Shown here: positions 9,240 through 19,144 of the stretch, piece after piece
Layout of the letters: every line of letters starts with the position of its first letter
Numbering within the stretch: the stretch's first letter is position 1
Source: Corynebacterium occultum
GTDB taxonomy: Bacteria; Actinomycetota; Actinomycetes; Mycobacteriales; Mycobacteriaceae
Length of the DNA: 64,000 nucleotides
Assembly: GCF_009734425.1 (NCBI RefSeq)
Contig: NZ_CP046455.1
Span: 2,170,001-2,234,000 of the forward strand
Reading direction: 5' to 3'
The notes under the pieces: model-generated
Seen by the model: only the letters and a program-made list of their open reading frames with translations
The model's database searches: none
Told to the model about the DNA's origin: nothing
Program-made: the position numbers and the translations under genes

Positions 9240-9959
9240 ATGGCGGAAACACCGAAGCCGTTACCGAGGCCGACGCTGACGGAACAGGTCATGGACTATG
9301 TTCGCGGGGCGGTCGCCTCCGGTGAGATCGTGGCCGGGGCGTGGTACAGCGTGCAGCAGCTCAGCGAGGTGCTGGGCATTTCCAGGAGCCCGGTCCGGGA
9401 CGGTCTGCTGCGGCTGGAGGAGTCGGGGTTGATTCAGTTCACCGCGAACCGTGGTTTCCAGATCGTGTCCAGTTCCCCGGAGGATATCGCCGAGATCTAT
9501 GCTCTGCGGCTCGGTATTGAGGTCCCGGCTGCCCGGCGGGCCGCCCGGCAACGCAATGTCGCCGATCTGGGGGAGATCGACCACCTGGTGGAGCTGATGT
9601 CCCAGGCGGCGGATATCGGCGAGGCGGAGGAATTCTTCCGCCACGAAAGGGCCCTGCATGATCTGATCCTGCGGCTGGGTCACAGTGAGAGGGGTGCCCG
9701 GCTGGTGGCGCAGCTTCGTCCCCACACCCGGCTGATCGGCCGGGAGGTGATCACTCCCCGGCGTTCACTGCACCATGTCCTCCAGGAGTTCGACGCCCTC
9801 CTGGTGGCTCTGCGGGAACAGGATCAGGTGGCAGCAGGTGAGGCGATGCGCAACCACCTCTGCAGCACCGGGATGGAACTGCTGCAGCAGGCGGTGGAGT
9901 TAAACGGTGGCCAGGCCCAGCCGAGGCAGATCTGGAAGACCTACACCAGCGGGCTGTGA
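9240..9959 (+). CDS. GntR-family regulator, FadR/FCD subgroup
   Basis: The 239-residue protein has an N-terminal winged helix ('LSEVLGISRSPVRDGLLRLEESGLIQ', about residues 37-65) and a C-terminal all-helical FCD ligand domain with the metal-binding type Asp/His residues, including 'FFRHERALHDLILRLGHS'. Such proteins sense organic acids. The frame is open far upstream, but only the ATG at 9240 gives a normal GntR N terminus; GATACT stands 5 bases before it, so the mRNA may be leaderless. It is divergent from the AEC transporter (118 bp between the starts), so control of that transporter is the simplest reading. Its stop is 8 bp from the end of the dehydrogenase gene on the other strand. Confidence 0.88.
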   Translation: MAETPKPLPRPTLTEQVMDYVRGAVASGEIVAGAWYSVQQLSEVLGISRSPVRDGLLRLEESGLIQFTANRGFQIVSSSPEDIAEIYALRLGIEVPAARRAARQRNVADLGEIDHLVELMSQAADIGEAEEFFRHERALHDLILRLGHSERGARLVAQLRPHTRLIGREVITPRRSLHHVLQEFDALLVALREQDQVAAGEAMRNHLCSTGMELLQQAVELNGGQAQPRQIWKTYTSGL

Positions 9960-9967
9960 GCTCCGGT

Positions 9968-10951
9968 TCAGATCCGCACCAGGGTGCGCAGTCCCTCGTG
10001 GGGGTGGGTGAATTCCTCGGCCAGCTGATCCAGGCTGATGGGACCACTGAGGATCTCGTCCCAGGGCAGTTCTGCTTCGGTGAGGAAATCCACCGCCTGC
10101 TGCAGGTGGCGGGGTTCATAGTTGTGGACCCCGGTGACGCTGCGCCAGCCCCGCACCAGCCATTCCGGGTTGATGTCGATGTCACCGCCCGGTGCCACGC
10201 TGCCGGCCAGCACGGCGGTGCCGCCGATGCCGAGGGATTCCACACAGCTGCGGACTCCGGCGGTGACCCCGGAGTATTCCAGCGCAATATCCATCTCAGT
10301 GTCCCCGTTCCAGATATGTGCTCCGAGTTGCTCAGCCAGTGCGGCACGCTCAGGTGCCGGGTCGAAGGCATGTACCTCGGCGGCTCCCCTTTTCAAGGCG
10401 GCGGCCACGGCACTCAACCCCAGCATCCCCAGCCCATTGACCAGGATTTTTCTTCCTGCAATGTCCCCGGCGGCATCCAGGGTGGCCATTACGGTGGCCA
10501 CGGAACAGCCGGCGATGGCGGCAACCTCATCCGGGACCTGTGTCGGGACCGGTACCACGGTCACCCCGGCCGGCAGCAGGATATGGGAGGCGTAGGTGCC
10601 TGAGAGCGGCCACTGGCCTTCGTAGGATTCATGTCCGACCTTGGTGACCTGGGTGCATTTGGCGCTCAGTCCACGACGGCAGTGGTCGCAGGTCCCGCAG
10701 ATCGAGGTCACGCTGAACACCACCCGCTCCCCTGCCCCGGGCCCGGCCACGATCTTTCCGACGCCCTCATGACCGAGGATGGAGGGGCAGGCACCACCGC
10801 GGCGCCCGGTGACGGTGTGCCGGTCGGAGCCGCAGACCGCGGCCATGTGCATCTCCACCAGTCGTTGCCCGGCCATGAGCTCCGGGGTTGCCACCTCGAC
10901 CGTCTCAAAGGTGTTGCCACCGGTCCACACCTGTGCCTTGATCCGGGACAA
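9968..10951 (-). CDS. Phosphonate-associated zinc alcohol dehydrogenase
   Basis: This 327-residue medium-chain dehydrogenase has a GroES-like zinc domain with 'AAVCGSDRHT' and 'SILGHEGVGKI' for the catalytic zinc, a Cys cluster 'CGTCDHCRRGLSAKC' for the structural zinc, and a Rossmann domain starting at 'ILVNGLGMLGLSAV'. It matches the dehydrogenase group that recurs in aminoethylphosphonate clusters. It is the last gene of the block, one base after the HAD gene. The likely substrate is the aldehyde or alcohol left after C-P cleavage, such as acetaldehyde; this is inferred from the operon. Confidence 0.85.
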   Translation of the reverse strand: MSRIKAQVWTGGNTFETVEVATPELMAGQRLVEMHMAAVCGSDRHTVTGRRGGACPSILGHEGVGKIVAGPGAGERVVFSVTSICGTCDHCRRGLSAKCTQVTKVGHESYEGQWPLSGTYASHILLPAGVTVVPVPTQVPDEVAAIAGCSVATVMATLDAAGDIAGRKILVNGLGMLGLSAVAAALKRGAAEVHAFDPAPERAALAEQLGAHIWNGDTEMDIALEYSGVTAGVRSCVESLGIGGTAVLAGSVAPGGDIDINPEWLVRGWRSVTGVHNYEPRHLQQAVDFLTEAELPWDEILSGPISLDQLAEEFTHPHEGLRTLVRI

Positions 10952-10952
10952 G

Positions 10953-11630
10953 CTAGTTCTCCTGCTTCTTCAGTTCCTGCGGCAGGACCGCCACCGAGTC
11001 CACCACCAGGTGGGCACCCTCGGCCTGGAAATCCTCCCGGGTCAGGTGACCGGTGAGCACACCCACCGAGGTGACCCCGGCTTTGAGTGCGGATTGCACA
11101 TCGGCGGAGGTGTCGCCGACGCTGATGACCTTGGTTGGGTCGCTGACCCCGACATCCGCCATGACAAGCTGGATCAGGTCGGGTTCCGGGCGGCCCTGCG
11201 CCACCTCATCGCCGGCGCGGGAGGCATCGATGGTCTCCCCGATCTGCCAGCCCATCTTCGTCAGGATCAGGTCGGTGATTTCCCGGGAGAAACCGGTGGT
11301 CAGGCCGACCTTCATGCCCTCGGCGCGGAAGGTTTCCAGGGCCTGCTCAATACCCGGGAGCGGCTGCGGGGGGTTCTCGGTGTAGGTGCGGTGCAGTTCC
11401 TCCCGGAACCAGGCCCAGGCGTTGTCGTGGATCTCAGGGGTGGCTTCCACCCCACCGATCTCCAGGAGTTTGCCGATGGCGTAGTACTTTTCGGTGCCCA
11501 TGAACTGCTGGAACTGCTCATCGGTGTACTTCGCCCCTTCCCGCTCGGTGGCCTCGCGCAGAACGCGGTAGACCTCGTCACGGTCGTTGATGGTGGTGCC
11601 TGCCATATCGAAGACGGCGAGTTCAAACAT
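10953..11630 (-). CDS. Phosphonatase-like HAD hydrolase
   Basis: This 225-residue HAD-superfamily enzyme starts with 'FDMAGTT', where Asp8 is the nucleophile. The cap holds 'MGTEK' at residues 44-48, so Lys48 falls where phosphonoacetaldehyde hydrolase (PhnX) carries the Schiff-base lysine in MG-x-x-K; the His that follows in PhnX is not kept. Motif III/IV is 'SVGDTSADV'. It most likely splits the C-P bond of phosphonoacetaldehyde or a close analogue, giving phosphate and an aldehyde. It is shorter than PhnX (about 265-270 residues). It sits between the PhnE gene and the dehydrogenase on the same strand. The Lys alignment was made by eye. Confidence 0.82.
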   Translation of the reverse strand: MFELAVFDMAGTTINDRDEVYRVLREATEREGAKYTDEQFQQFMGTEKYYAIGKLLEIGGVEATPEIHDNAWAWFREELHRTYTENPPQPLPGIEQALETFRAEGMKVGLTTGFSREITDLILTKMGWQIGETIDASRAGDEVAQGRPEPDLIQLVMADVGVSDPTKVISVGDTSADVQSALKAGVTSVGVLTGHLTREDFQAEGAHLVVDSVAVLPQELKKQEN

Positions 11631-11696
11631 GTTTTTCTCCTTGGGGAATGAGGGGGGTTGTGCGGTGTCTCGGGGACACCGGCTTCAGGGGAGGTG

Positions 11697-13372
11697 TCAG
11701 CGGACGACGCGGCGCAGCCACATGGACAGGCCTTCGACGATCAGGACCACGGCGACCATGAGGATCAGGACCATGGTGACCACATCAAATTGATTGATCC
11801 GGGAGGCGTTGAGCAGTAGGAAACCGATGCCACCGGCACCGACGACACCGAGCAGGGTGGCGGAACGGATATTGGTGTCAAGCAGGTACATGGTGTGGGC
11901 GACCATGGCGGGAGCGGCCTGGCGGATGGTGGCGGCGAAGAACACCTGCATCTCACTTGCGCCGGCGGCACGCATGGATTCCTGAACCTTGGTGTCGGTC
12001 TCCTCCAGGGAGTCGGCGATGAGCTTGGACAGCAGTCCAACCGCACCGACGGACAACGCCAGGGTGCCGGCCACACCGCCGAGACCGGAGATCACCACGA
12101 AGATGATCGCCAGAATAAGTTCCGGGATGCCCCGGACGACGACGATGATCATGCGGGAGGTCTGGTAGACGTATTTATTGGCGGCCACATTGCGGGCGGC
12201 CAGGATACCGATCGGGATGGCGATGACACCACCGATCAGGGTGGCTGCCAGGGAGATCTGCAGGGTGACCAGCAGCTGTTCCAGCATATTGGGCAGGGAA
12301 CCACCGGTGGAGGGCGGGAAGAACAGTGCCAGGGTGTCCGGGATCTCCAGCAGACCATTCCAGAGATCGCTCAGGGAGAGGTTGACCCGCCAGGTGGCGG
12401 CCACCGCCAGGACAATGATCAGGGCGAAGGAGAGGAATTTCCGGAACCGATCCATGCTCCACGGCGGGGTGAGTTTGAGGTCATTGACCCCCGGCTCACG
12501 TCCCTGGTTGAACATGCGGTCCACCCAGGTGCCGCCGCTGATCCCGGTGCCGGTGCTACGCATCAGTGCCGCCCGGATGGCACCTGAGATCAGCTCAATG
12601 ATGATGCAGAGCGCCAGCACGATCAGCGCCAGCGCCATACCCCGCTGGTAGTCCATGACCCGGAGGGAGCTGGCGATGGCCAGGCCGATACCGCCGACCC
12701 CGACATATCCCAGCAGCACCGAGGTACGCAGGTTGATGTCGAAACGGTGCAGCGCGGTGGCGATGATCTGCGGCATCAGCTGCTGCGGGATGGCACTGAG
12801 GATCTGTTGTCCACGGCTGGCGCCGGCGGATGCGAGGGACTCCCGAGGGCCGTCGTCAAGTTCTTCGATGGCATCGGCGTAGAGCTTGGCCACCATGCCG
12901 ACGGAGTGGATGCCCATGGCGACGATGCCGGCGGTCGCGCCCAGGCCGAACATGCGGAGAAAGATGATGGCCAGCACCAGATCCGGGATCGCCCGGCAGA
13001 GCACGGTCAGCGCGCGAGCCACCCACTGTGCCCCCTTGCCGGAAGTGGTGGTGCTGGCGGCGAAGAGTGCGGTGGGGACCGAGAGGATCACCGAGAGCAG
13101 GGTGGCCAGGAAGACGATGGCCAGGGTCTCCGCCACCAGGGAGATGCCCTCCATCAGGGGCGGGAAGTCCAGGGGGAACATTGCCCCGAGGAAATTCACG
13201 GCATTGTCGAAGGAATTGACGATGGTGTTGATATTGATGCCCAGCGAGTTGATGGACCAGACACCACCGAGGATCAGTGTCAGCATCACCACCGTGGCGG
13301 CGATGCCTCCGCTCGAGGGCCTCGGCCGGACCGGAAGCTGTGGCCCCGCGGGAAGCTGCTGCAGGGTGCTCA

Positions 13373-13373
<1 letters not shown>
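11697..13373 (-). CDS. phnE: Phosphonate ABC permease, PhnE-PhnE fusion
   Basis: The 558-residue protein holds two complete BPD-type permease domains in one chain, about residues 1-285 and 300-558. Each has its own EAA loop, seen as 'ESLASAGASRGQQIL' in the first half and 'ESMRAAGASEMQVFF' in the second, each followed by a 'GVGGIG' or 'GAGGIG' run. Most bacteria encode two separate PhnE copies; here one gene would make both halves of the channel. Its ATG overlaps the phnC stop by one base (TGATG at 13371-13375). It works with PhnC and PhnD to import phosphonates. Confidence 0.92.
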
Positions 13374-14239
<866 letters not shown>

Positions 14240-14248
14240 CGTGTTTTC

Positions 14249-15187
14249 CTAACTGACGTTCTTGCAGGCTTCAGCCTGGGTGATTTCGCAGACCTCACGG
14301 ATGGCGTCGAAGTCGGAGTCATCGACCGGCAGGAAACCGTACTGGATCTCCTCCGGCAGGGTGCACTCCTCCTCGGAAGCACAGATGCCGGCCTCGACCA
14401 GGGCCGGGATGTTCCCCTTCTCCTCGAGGATGTTGATGATCTGATCGGCAAGTTCCGGCTCCAGGGAACCGTGGTTGACACTGATCGGGTCTTCAGTGAT
14501 CGGATCAGACTCCCAGACGGCGACCAGGGAGCCCGGCTCCACCTGACCGGACTGCTCCAGGGTGTTGAGCATGGTGTCGTGGGCGAAGGCGATATCGCAG
14601 TTCTCGGAGGAGAGGGACAGCAGGGAGGCGTCATGGCCACCTGCCAGGATCTGCTGGATGTCGGTGTCCATGTCGATGCCCACATCCATCAATCCCTTGG
14701 AGGGGATGAGGAAACCGGAGGTGGAGGCGGCGTCAACGAAGCAGACGGTCTTGTCCTTGGCATCCTCCAGGCCCTTGATCTCGGAGCCCTCACGAACATA
14801 GGCCAGCGAGGTGTAGGCCGGGGCCTGTGCCGGATCATCTGTCGGGGAGACGACGGCTTCCATGTCGATGCCGGAGTCCTTGCCGATGACATAGGCGAAG
14901 GGCCCGAAGGAGGCGATATCGATCTGGCCGGCACGCATGCCCTCAATGACGGCGGCGTAGTCCGAGGCGTTCTGGAAGACGACTTCCCGGCCGGTTTCCT
15001 GGGCGATCAAGGTGGTGATGTTCTCGAAGGACGACTCCAGGGTGGCGGCGGATTCGGAGGGAACCGCTGCGAAGGTGATGGGGTCCTCTTCCGGGGAGGA
15101 ACCGCAGGCCACCAGAAAAGGGATGGTCATGGCGGCGACAGCGGCAACTCGGCTGGCACGGGAATTGAGGATCGGGGAGAGCTTCAT
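14249..15187 (-). CDS. phnD: Phosphonate-binding lipoprotein PhnD
   Basis: The 312-residue protein has a lipoprotein signal with lipobox 'LVAC' (Cys28) and the PhnD fold, with 'AAVPSESAATLESSFENIT', 'VFQNASDYAAVIEGMRAGQIDIASFGP' split over the two lobes and the polyanion-binding loop 'DAASTSGFLIPS'. It should catch phosphonates outside the membrane and pass them to PhnE. It is the first gene of the phnDCE part, with a long 5' region (15188-15430) that holds a perfect 16-bp palindrome. An AAAGG stands some 15 bases before the ATG. Confidence 0.92.
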   Translation of the reverse strand: MKLSPILNSRASRVAAVAAMTIPFLVACGSSPEEDPITFAAVPSESAATLESSFENITTLIAQETGREVVFQNASDYAAVIEGMRAGQIDIASFGPFAYVIGKDSGIDMEAVVSPTDDPAQAPAYTSLAYVREGSEIKGLEDAKDKTVCFVDAASTSGFLIPSKGLMDVGIDMDTDIQQILAGGHDASLLSLSSENCDIAFAHDTMLNTLEQSGQVEPGSLVAVWESDPITEDPISVNHGSLEPELADQIINILEEKGNIPALVEAGICASEEECTLPEEIQYGFLPVDDSDFDAIREVCEITQAEACKNVS

Positions 15188-15362
15188 GGAGGCAGAGCCT
15201 TTCAGGTCCTAGAGGAAAGCAGGGGGATGAGCGCAGGCGGGGAGGTGGCGGAAGGAATATTGCGAGGAACTTCGGCGGGCAATCCAGTCATGGCGGCCCA
15301 GGGGGGGGCTCTGCCAGGTGACACGCTGTCTCACTGGATTCGATTGTGAACCATCCCAGCCA

Positions 15363-15378
15363 AGTTGTCTAGACAACT
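15363..15378. promoter_or_regulatory. GntR/HutC-type operator upstream of phnD
   Basis: This is a perfect 16-bp palindrome, AGTTGTC-TAGACAACT, whose core GTCTAGAC fits the HutC-type GntR consensus GT-M-T-A-K-AC. It lies about 175 bp upstream of phnD and 52 bp past the FAD oxidase stop. Its half-site resembles that of the element at 16582, so both are probably bound by the GntR protein at 16775. Confidence 0.75.
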
Positions 15379-15430
15379 CTGAAGAGTTCACTTAGTGGTA
15401 ACTGAGGTTTATCTTCCGGTTGGCATTGGC

Positions 15431-16546
15431 CTAGAACTGGACACTTTCGCCATCCAGAATTAAGCGGGCGATCCCGAAGGAAAGGGTCATCCCGATGCCG
15501 GAAGTCACCACCGCGATAGTCGTCTTTTCATCAGGACGCTCCAGAACCAGGTTCGTGCTGACGCTGTCCGCATACCTGCCGAGCCAGCGCTGCTTGACCA
15601 CCGGACGTTCAATGCCCAGCAGTGAGGTGGCCCGATCCAGCAGCAGCTGGGCAACCCCCTCATCAATGAAGGGTTCCGGTGAATGGGCATAGGCATGGGA
15701 ATCGCCGATCAGAAGCCCTTCCGGAATATCGGTGACCATGAGATTGGCGACACAGCCAACCAACTCCGGCTCACGCTCCGCAAGTTCCGCCCGCAGCGCA
15801 GGCGCACCGGGCAGGGCCGTAAACCCGTCATAGCGGGTGAGAGAGGTTCCACTGAGCATCGCTAGCCCATCGGGAATCCGAGCGGGCTTTTCAATCAGGG
15901 ACATGGCCAGCGTGCAGACCCGGACCCCACGGTCTTCAGCGAGCTCCGGAAAGAGTCCGCCCAGCTCATAACCGGGGCACACCACTACCTCGGCTGCATG
16001 AAATTCCCCACGGTTGGTGACGACCACCCCATCCTCCACTGCGGTGACCTGTGTTTTCCAGCGAAACTCCACTCCCCTACCCTCCAGCCAGGCAGCTAGT
16101 TTCGGAGCAGCCTCCCGCGGATTGACCCGCATATCACGGGGCAACCAGGCTCCGCCGAGGGCCGGGAGCCCAGGGTTTCCCAGGGCCCGGCCCACCTCCT
16201 CCCCCGAGAGGAGCTGAACCTGCCCACCACCACGATGTTCGGCAAACTCGCGGAGCACCTGCAACTCCGCCTCGGTCACGGCCGGGATGTAGGTACCGGT
16301 TTCCGCAGCCCAGATACCGGTTGCAGCGGCAGCCTGCAGCCAGCCCTCGCGGGCCATCTCAGCCACCGGCTGGATGATGTCGGCCTGGCCGGTGAAGCAG
16401 GCATGGCCGAAGTTCTGGATGGAGGAGCCGACGGGATGGTCGGAACGGTCGATGATGCAGACGGTGCGCCCCTGCTGATGGGCGAGGAAGGCGGTGGCCA
16501 GTCCGAGAATTCCGGAACCGACGATGATGAGATCTCTATTTTCCAT
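15431..16546 (-). CDS. FAD-dependent amine oxidoreductase of phosphonate clusters (TIGR03364 type)
   Basis: This is a DAO-fold flavoenzyme of about 371 residues. The FAD-binding 'DLIIVGSGILGLATAFLA' starts at residue 4 from the chosen ATG (16546), matching the family; two ATGs further up (16558, 16555) lack this fit, and a GGGAAA precedes 16546. 'GSSIQNFGHACF' and the C-terminal 'VVTSGIGMTLSFGIA' agree with the subgroup that co-occurs with AEP genes, some members of which oxidise AEP or N-methylated AEP. It would turn the amino phosphonate into phosphonoacetaldehyde, replacing the transaminase PhnW, which is absent. It is the first gene on this strand after the divergent GntR gene. Confidence 0.82.
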   Translation of the reverse strand: MENRDLIIVGSGILGLATAFLAHQQGRTVCIIDRSDHPVGSSIQNFGHACFTGQADIIQPVAEMAREGWLQAAAATGIWAAETGTYIPAVTEAELQVLREFAEHRGGGQVQLLSGEEVGRALGNPGLPALGGAWLPRDMRVNPREAAPKLAAWLEGRGVEFRWKTQVTAVEDGVVVTNRGEFHAAEVVVCPGYELGGLFPELAEDRGVRVCTLAMSLIEKPARIPDGLAMLSGTSLTRYDGFTALPGAPALRAELAEREPELVGCVANLMVTDIPEGLLIGDSHAYAHSPEPFIDEGVAQLLLDRATSLLGIERPVVKQRWLGRYADSVSTNLVLERPDEKTTIAVVTSGIGMTLSFGIARLILDGESVQF

Positions 16547-16581
16547 GTTTCCCATCATGATGCTTCGCCATCCGCTAAGCT

Positions 16582-16599
16582 AACTTGTATGTACAAGTT
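16582..16599. promoter_or_regulatory. GntR/HutC-type operator between the FAD oxidase and the regulator
   Basis: The 18-bp element AACTTGTA-TG-TACAAGTT pairs in eight of nine positions. The core GTATGTAC differs at one base from the HutC consensus. It lies 35 bp upstream of the chosen FAD oxidase start and 175 bp before the GntR start, so binding there would control the oxidase operon and possibly the regulator's own gene. The rest of 16547-16774 shows no coding signal. Confidence 0.72.
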
Positions 16600-16774
16600 T
16601 CTCATCTGTTCATCCAAGCTTCAGGACGACTTAAAGTTTCCCCTGAAAAATAAAGCCGGAAAACGGGCGGACATGCCAAGCCAGACACATTTCTCCTCCT
16701 CTCCTATCAGGGTCAGACACTAGGAAACCACCTGACAACCACGACATCACCGCAATCCCTGAAGGCCCTCCCCC

Positions 16775-17542
16775 ATGACGAACAGTTCAAGCGTGCAGCA
16801 GCACGAACATATCGCGCACTATCTGCGCTCCGCCATTAAAGAAGGCACCTTCAGCACCGGGGATCCGCTTCCCACCGAAGCCGAACTCAGCCGCAGATTC
16901 GAAACCTCCCGCGGCCCGGTCCGCCAGGCCATGTCCACGCTCCGCGCCGAAGGGTTGATCTCCTCCGGCCGTGGCCGTCGCTCCGTGGTGCTGGACAAGG
17001 TGTCCACCCAATCCTTCGATGATGTGATCTCCTTTTCCCAGTGGTGCCGCAAATCCGGCATTCAGCCTGGACAGAAAACTCAGTGGGTCGCCCGGCGCAA
17101 GGCGGAAGCTGCGCTGGCCGCCCAGCTGGAGATCTCCGACTGCGACCCGGTGGTCTCGGTCTACCGGCTCCGCCTCATGGACGGGGCACCTGCGATGGTG
17201 GAACGCCTGAATTACCCCTTGTCGGTGGGGCGTCATGTCCTGGCCTTCGACACCGATGCCGGTTCGATCTACCAGGAGCTGATCGATAACGGGGTGGACA
17301 TCAACCACGCCACCCGCACCATCGACGCGGTCGGCGCCGACCAGGAAGACGCCGACCTCCTGGAGGTACCGGTCGGCACTCCCCTGCTACGGGTCCGCCG
17401 CCGGGCCTTCACACTGGAGGGCACCCCGGTGGAATATTCCGATGACCGTTATCTTCCCTGGAAAGCGAGCTTCACCATGAACTCCACCAGGGAGCATCCC
17501 AATGCCCTCTCCATGGTCTCGGATGCCAGCTACGTGAACTGA
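16775..17542 (+). CDS. GntR-family regulator with UTRA domain, likely phosphonate-sensing
   Basis: This 255-residue protein has a GntR winged helix at about residues 10-75 ('GDPLPTEAELSRRFETSRGPV') and a UTRA ligand domain after about residue 90, with the usual 'RVRRRAFTLEGTPVEYSDDRYL' end. This is the HutC/PhnF subfamily. It is divergent from the FAD oxidase-phn block, and two HutC-type palindromes lie in that block (15363, 16582). It most likely represses it until a phosphonate or its metabolite binds. The ligand is not known. It could also act on the peptide-type ABC genes that follow on the same strand. Confidence 0.88.
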   Translation: MTNSSSVQQHEHIAHYLRSAIKEGTFSTGDPLPTEAELSRRFETSRGPVRQAMSTLRAEGLISSGRGRRSVVLDKVSTQSFDDVISFSQWCRKSGIQPGQKTQWVARRKAEAALAAQLEISDCDPVVSVYRLRLMDGAPAMVERLNYPLSVGRHVLAFDTDAGSIYQELIDNGVDINHATRTIDAVGADQEDADLLEVPVGTPLLRVRRRAFTLEGTPVEYSDDRYLPWKASFTMNSTREHPNALSMVSDASYVN

Positions 17543-17620
17543 GCAGCTGAGCGAACCACACACCCCCATCGAGGAGCGCCCCGAATTTTCCCTCCCGGTT
17601 CCGGCAGCTAGCCTGAGATT

Positions 17621-19144
17621 ATGAGCAGAACTGTCCGCCGGTGGGGTGGCCGCGTCGTGGCGGTCCTCAGCGCTATCACGCTGACCGCCTGCAACGCCGG
17701 TTCCACCGCGACATCCATAGGCCGGATCAGCGGGCCGGAAACCATTGTCGTCGGCACCACCGCCGCCCCGGCTTCGCTGGATTTCACCACCACCGGGGGC
17801 GCCGCCATTCCGCAGGCATTGATGTCCAATGTCTATGAGGGTCTGGTCCACATCGACGCGGACGGGGAGATCATCCCGCAGCTGGCCACCTCCTGGGAGG
17901 TTTCGGCGGATGGCCGGGAATACACCTTCCAGCTGCGGGAAGAAGTGACCTTCTCCAATGGGGATCCCTTCAACGCGGACAGCGCGAAGTTCTCCATCGA
18001 TCACGTCCAGAGCGGGTGGAGCAATGGCCTGGCCGCCCAGATGGACGTGGTCGCTGACACTGAAGTCCTGGATGAATTCACGCTGCAGGTCACCCTGTCT
18101 GAACCCAGCAATAACTGGCTCTGGTCCATGGGCACCCTGATCGGGGCGATGATGACCCCGAGCGGCATCGACACCCTGGCCACCGACCCGATCGGCACCG
18201 GCCCGTACACCGTGGTGCAGTGGGCGGTCGCGGAATCCATCACCTTCCAGGCCAACCCGGACTACTGGGGGGATCCCCCGGCCTCTGACACTGCGGCGAT
18301 CCGCTACTTCGCGGATGCCACCGCCACCACCAACGCCCTCCAATCCGGGGACGTGGATCTGGTGTGGGCCATGCCCGCCCCAGAGTTGTTGGACAACCTG
18401 CCTGAGCAATACCGCGTCGAGGTGGGCACCACCAATGGTGAACTGTTGTTGAGCATGAACAATAATGTGGCCCCCTTTGATGATCCGCGGGTCCGACAGG
18501 CCGTGATGTACGGGGTGGACCGCCAGGCGATCATCGACCTGGTCTATGAGGGCTATGGCACCGACACCGGTGGCGCCCCGGTGCCACCCACCGATCCCTG
18601 GTTCGAGGGCACCGACTTCTACCCCTTTGACCCGGAGAGGGCCCGTCAGCTGCTGGCTGAGGCAGGGATCGATGAAAGCAACAACCAGGTCACCATCTCG
18701 GTGCCCACCCTCCCCTATGCCGAGGCCACTGCGGAGGTGCTCTACTCCCAGTTGCGTGACATCGGATTTGAGGTGCGGCTGAAGTCCACTGAATTCCCGG
18801 CGGTCTGGCTGGCGGAGGTGATGGGTGACCAGAATTATCAGATGTCCCTGATCGCACATGTGGAGGCCCGGGACATCCCGGTGCTCTTCGGCAATCCCGA
18901 CTACTACCTCGGTTTCGATTCCGCCGAGGTACGCGAAGAACTCGCCCTGGCGGCCAGCGGTCCACTCTCCGACCAGGAGGCGCATATGCATGCCGCCGTC
19001 GCCGGGATCATGGCGCAGGCCGGCGCCGGCACCTTGCTCAATGTCCCCAATATCGTGCTCAGTTCCCCGGGGATTTCCGGGGTGCAGGCCGATGTGGTCA
19101 CCGATGCCCTGCCTCTGGCCGGGATCTCCAAGGCGGAGGACTAG
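17621..19144 (+). CDS. Peptide/nickel-type ABC substrate-binding lipoprotein
   Basis: The 507-residue protein is an SBP_bac_5 family receptor with a lipoprotein signal ('LTAC', Cys24). It shows 'LMSNVYEGLVHIDADGEI', 'GRFYTFQL'-like 'GREYTFQLREEVTFSNGDPF' and 'RQAVMYGVDRQAI', landmarks of the DppA/NikA family. It begins the four-gene importer. TAGCCT stands 6 bases before the ATG with no Shine-Dalgarno, so the mRNA is probably leaderless. The cargo (peptide, nickel, opine or sugar) cannot be told. Its place beside the phosphonate regulator is suggestive only. Confidence 0.88.
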   Translation: MSRTVRRWGGRVVAVLSAITLTACNAGSTATSIGRISGPETIVVGTTAAPASLDFTTTGGAAIPQALMSNVYEGLVHIDADGEIIPQLATSWEVSADGREYTFQLREEVTFSNGDPFNADSAKFSIDHVQSGWSNGLAAQMDVVADTEVLDEFTLQVTLSEPSNNWLWSMGTLIGAMMTPSGIDTLATDPIGTGPYTVVQWAVAESITFQANPDYWGDPPASDTAAIRYFADATATTNALQSGDVDLVWAMPAPELLDNLPEQYRVEVGTTNGELLLSMNNNVAPFDDPRVRQAVMYGVDRQAIIDLVYEGYGTDTGGAPVPPTDPWFEGTDFYPFDPERARQLLAEAGIDESNNQVTISVPTLPYAEATAEVLYSQLRDIGFEVRLKSTEFPAVWLAEVMGDQNYQMSLIAHVEARDIPVLFGNPDYYLGFDSAEVREELALAASGPLSDQEAHMHAAVAGIMAQAGAGTLLNVPNIVLSSPGISGVQADVVTDALPLAGISKAED

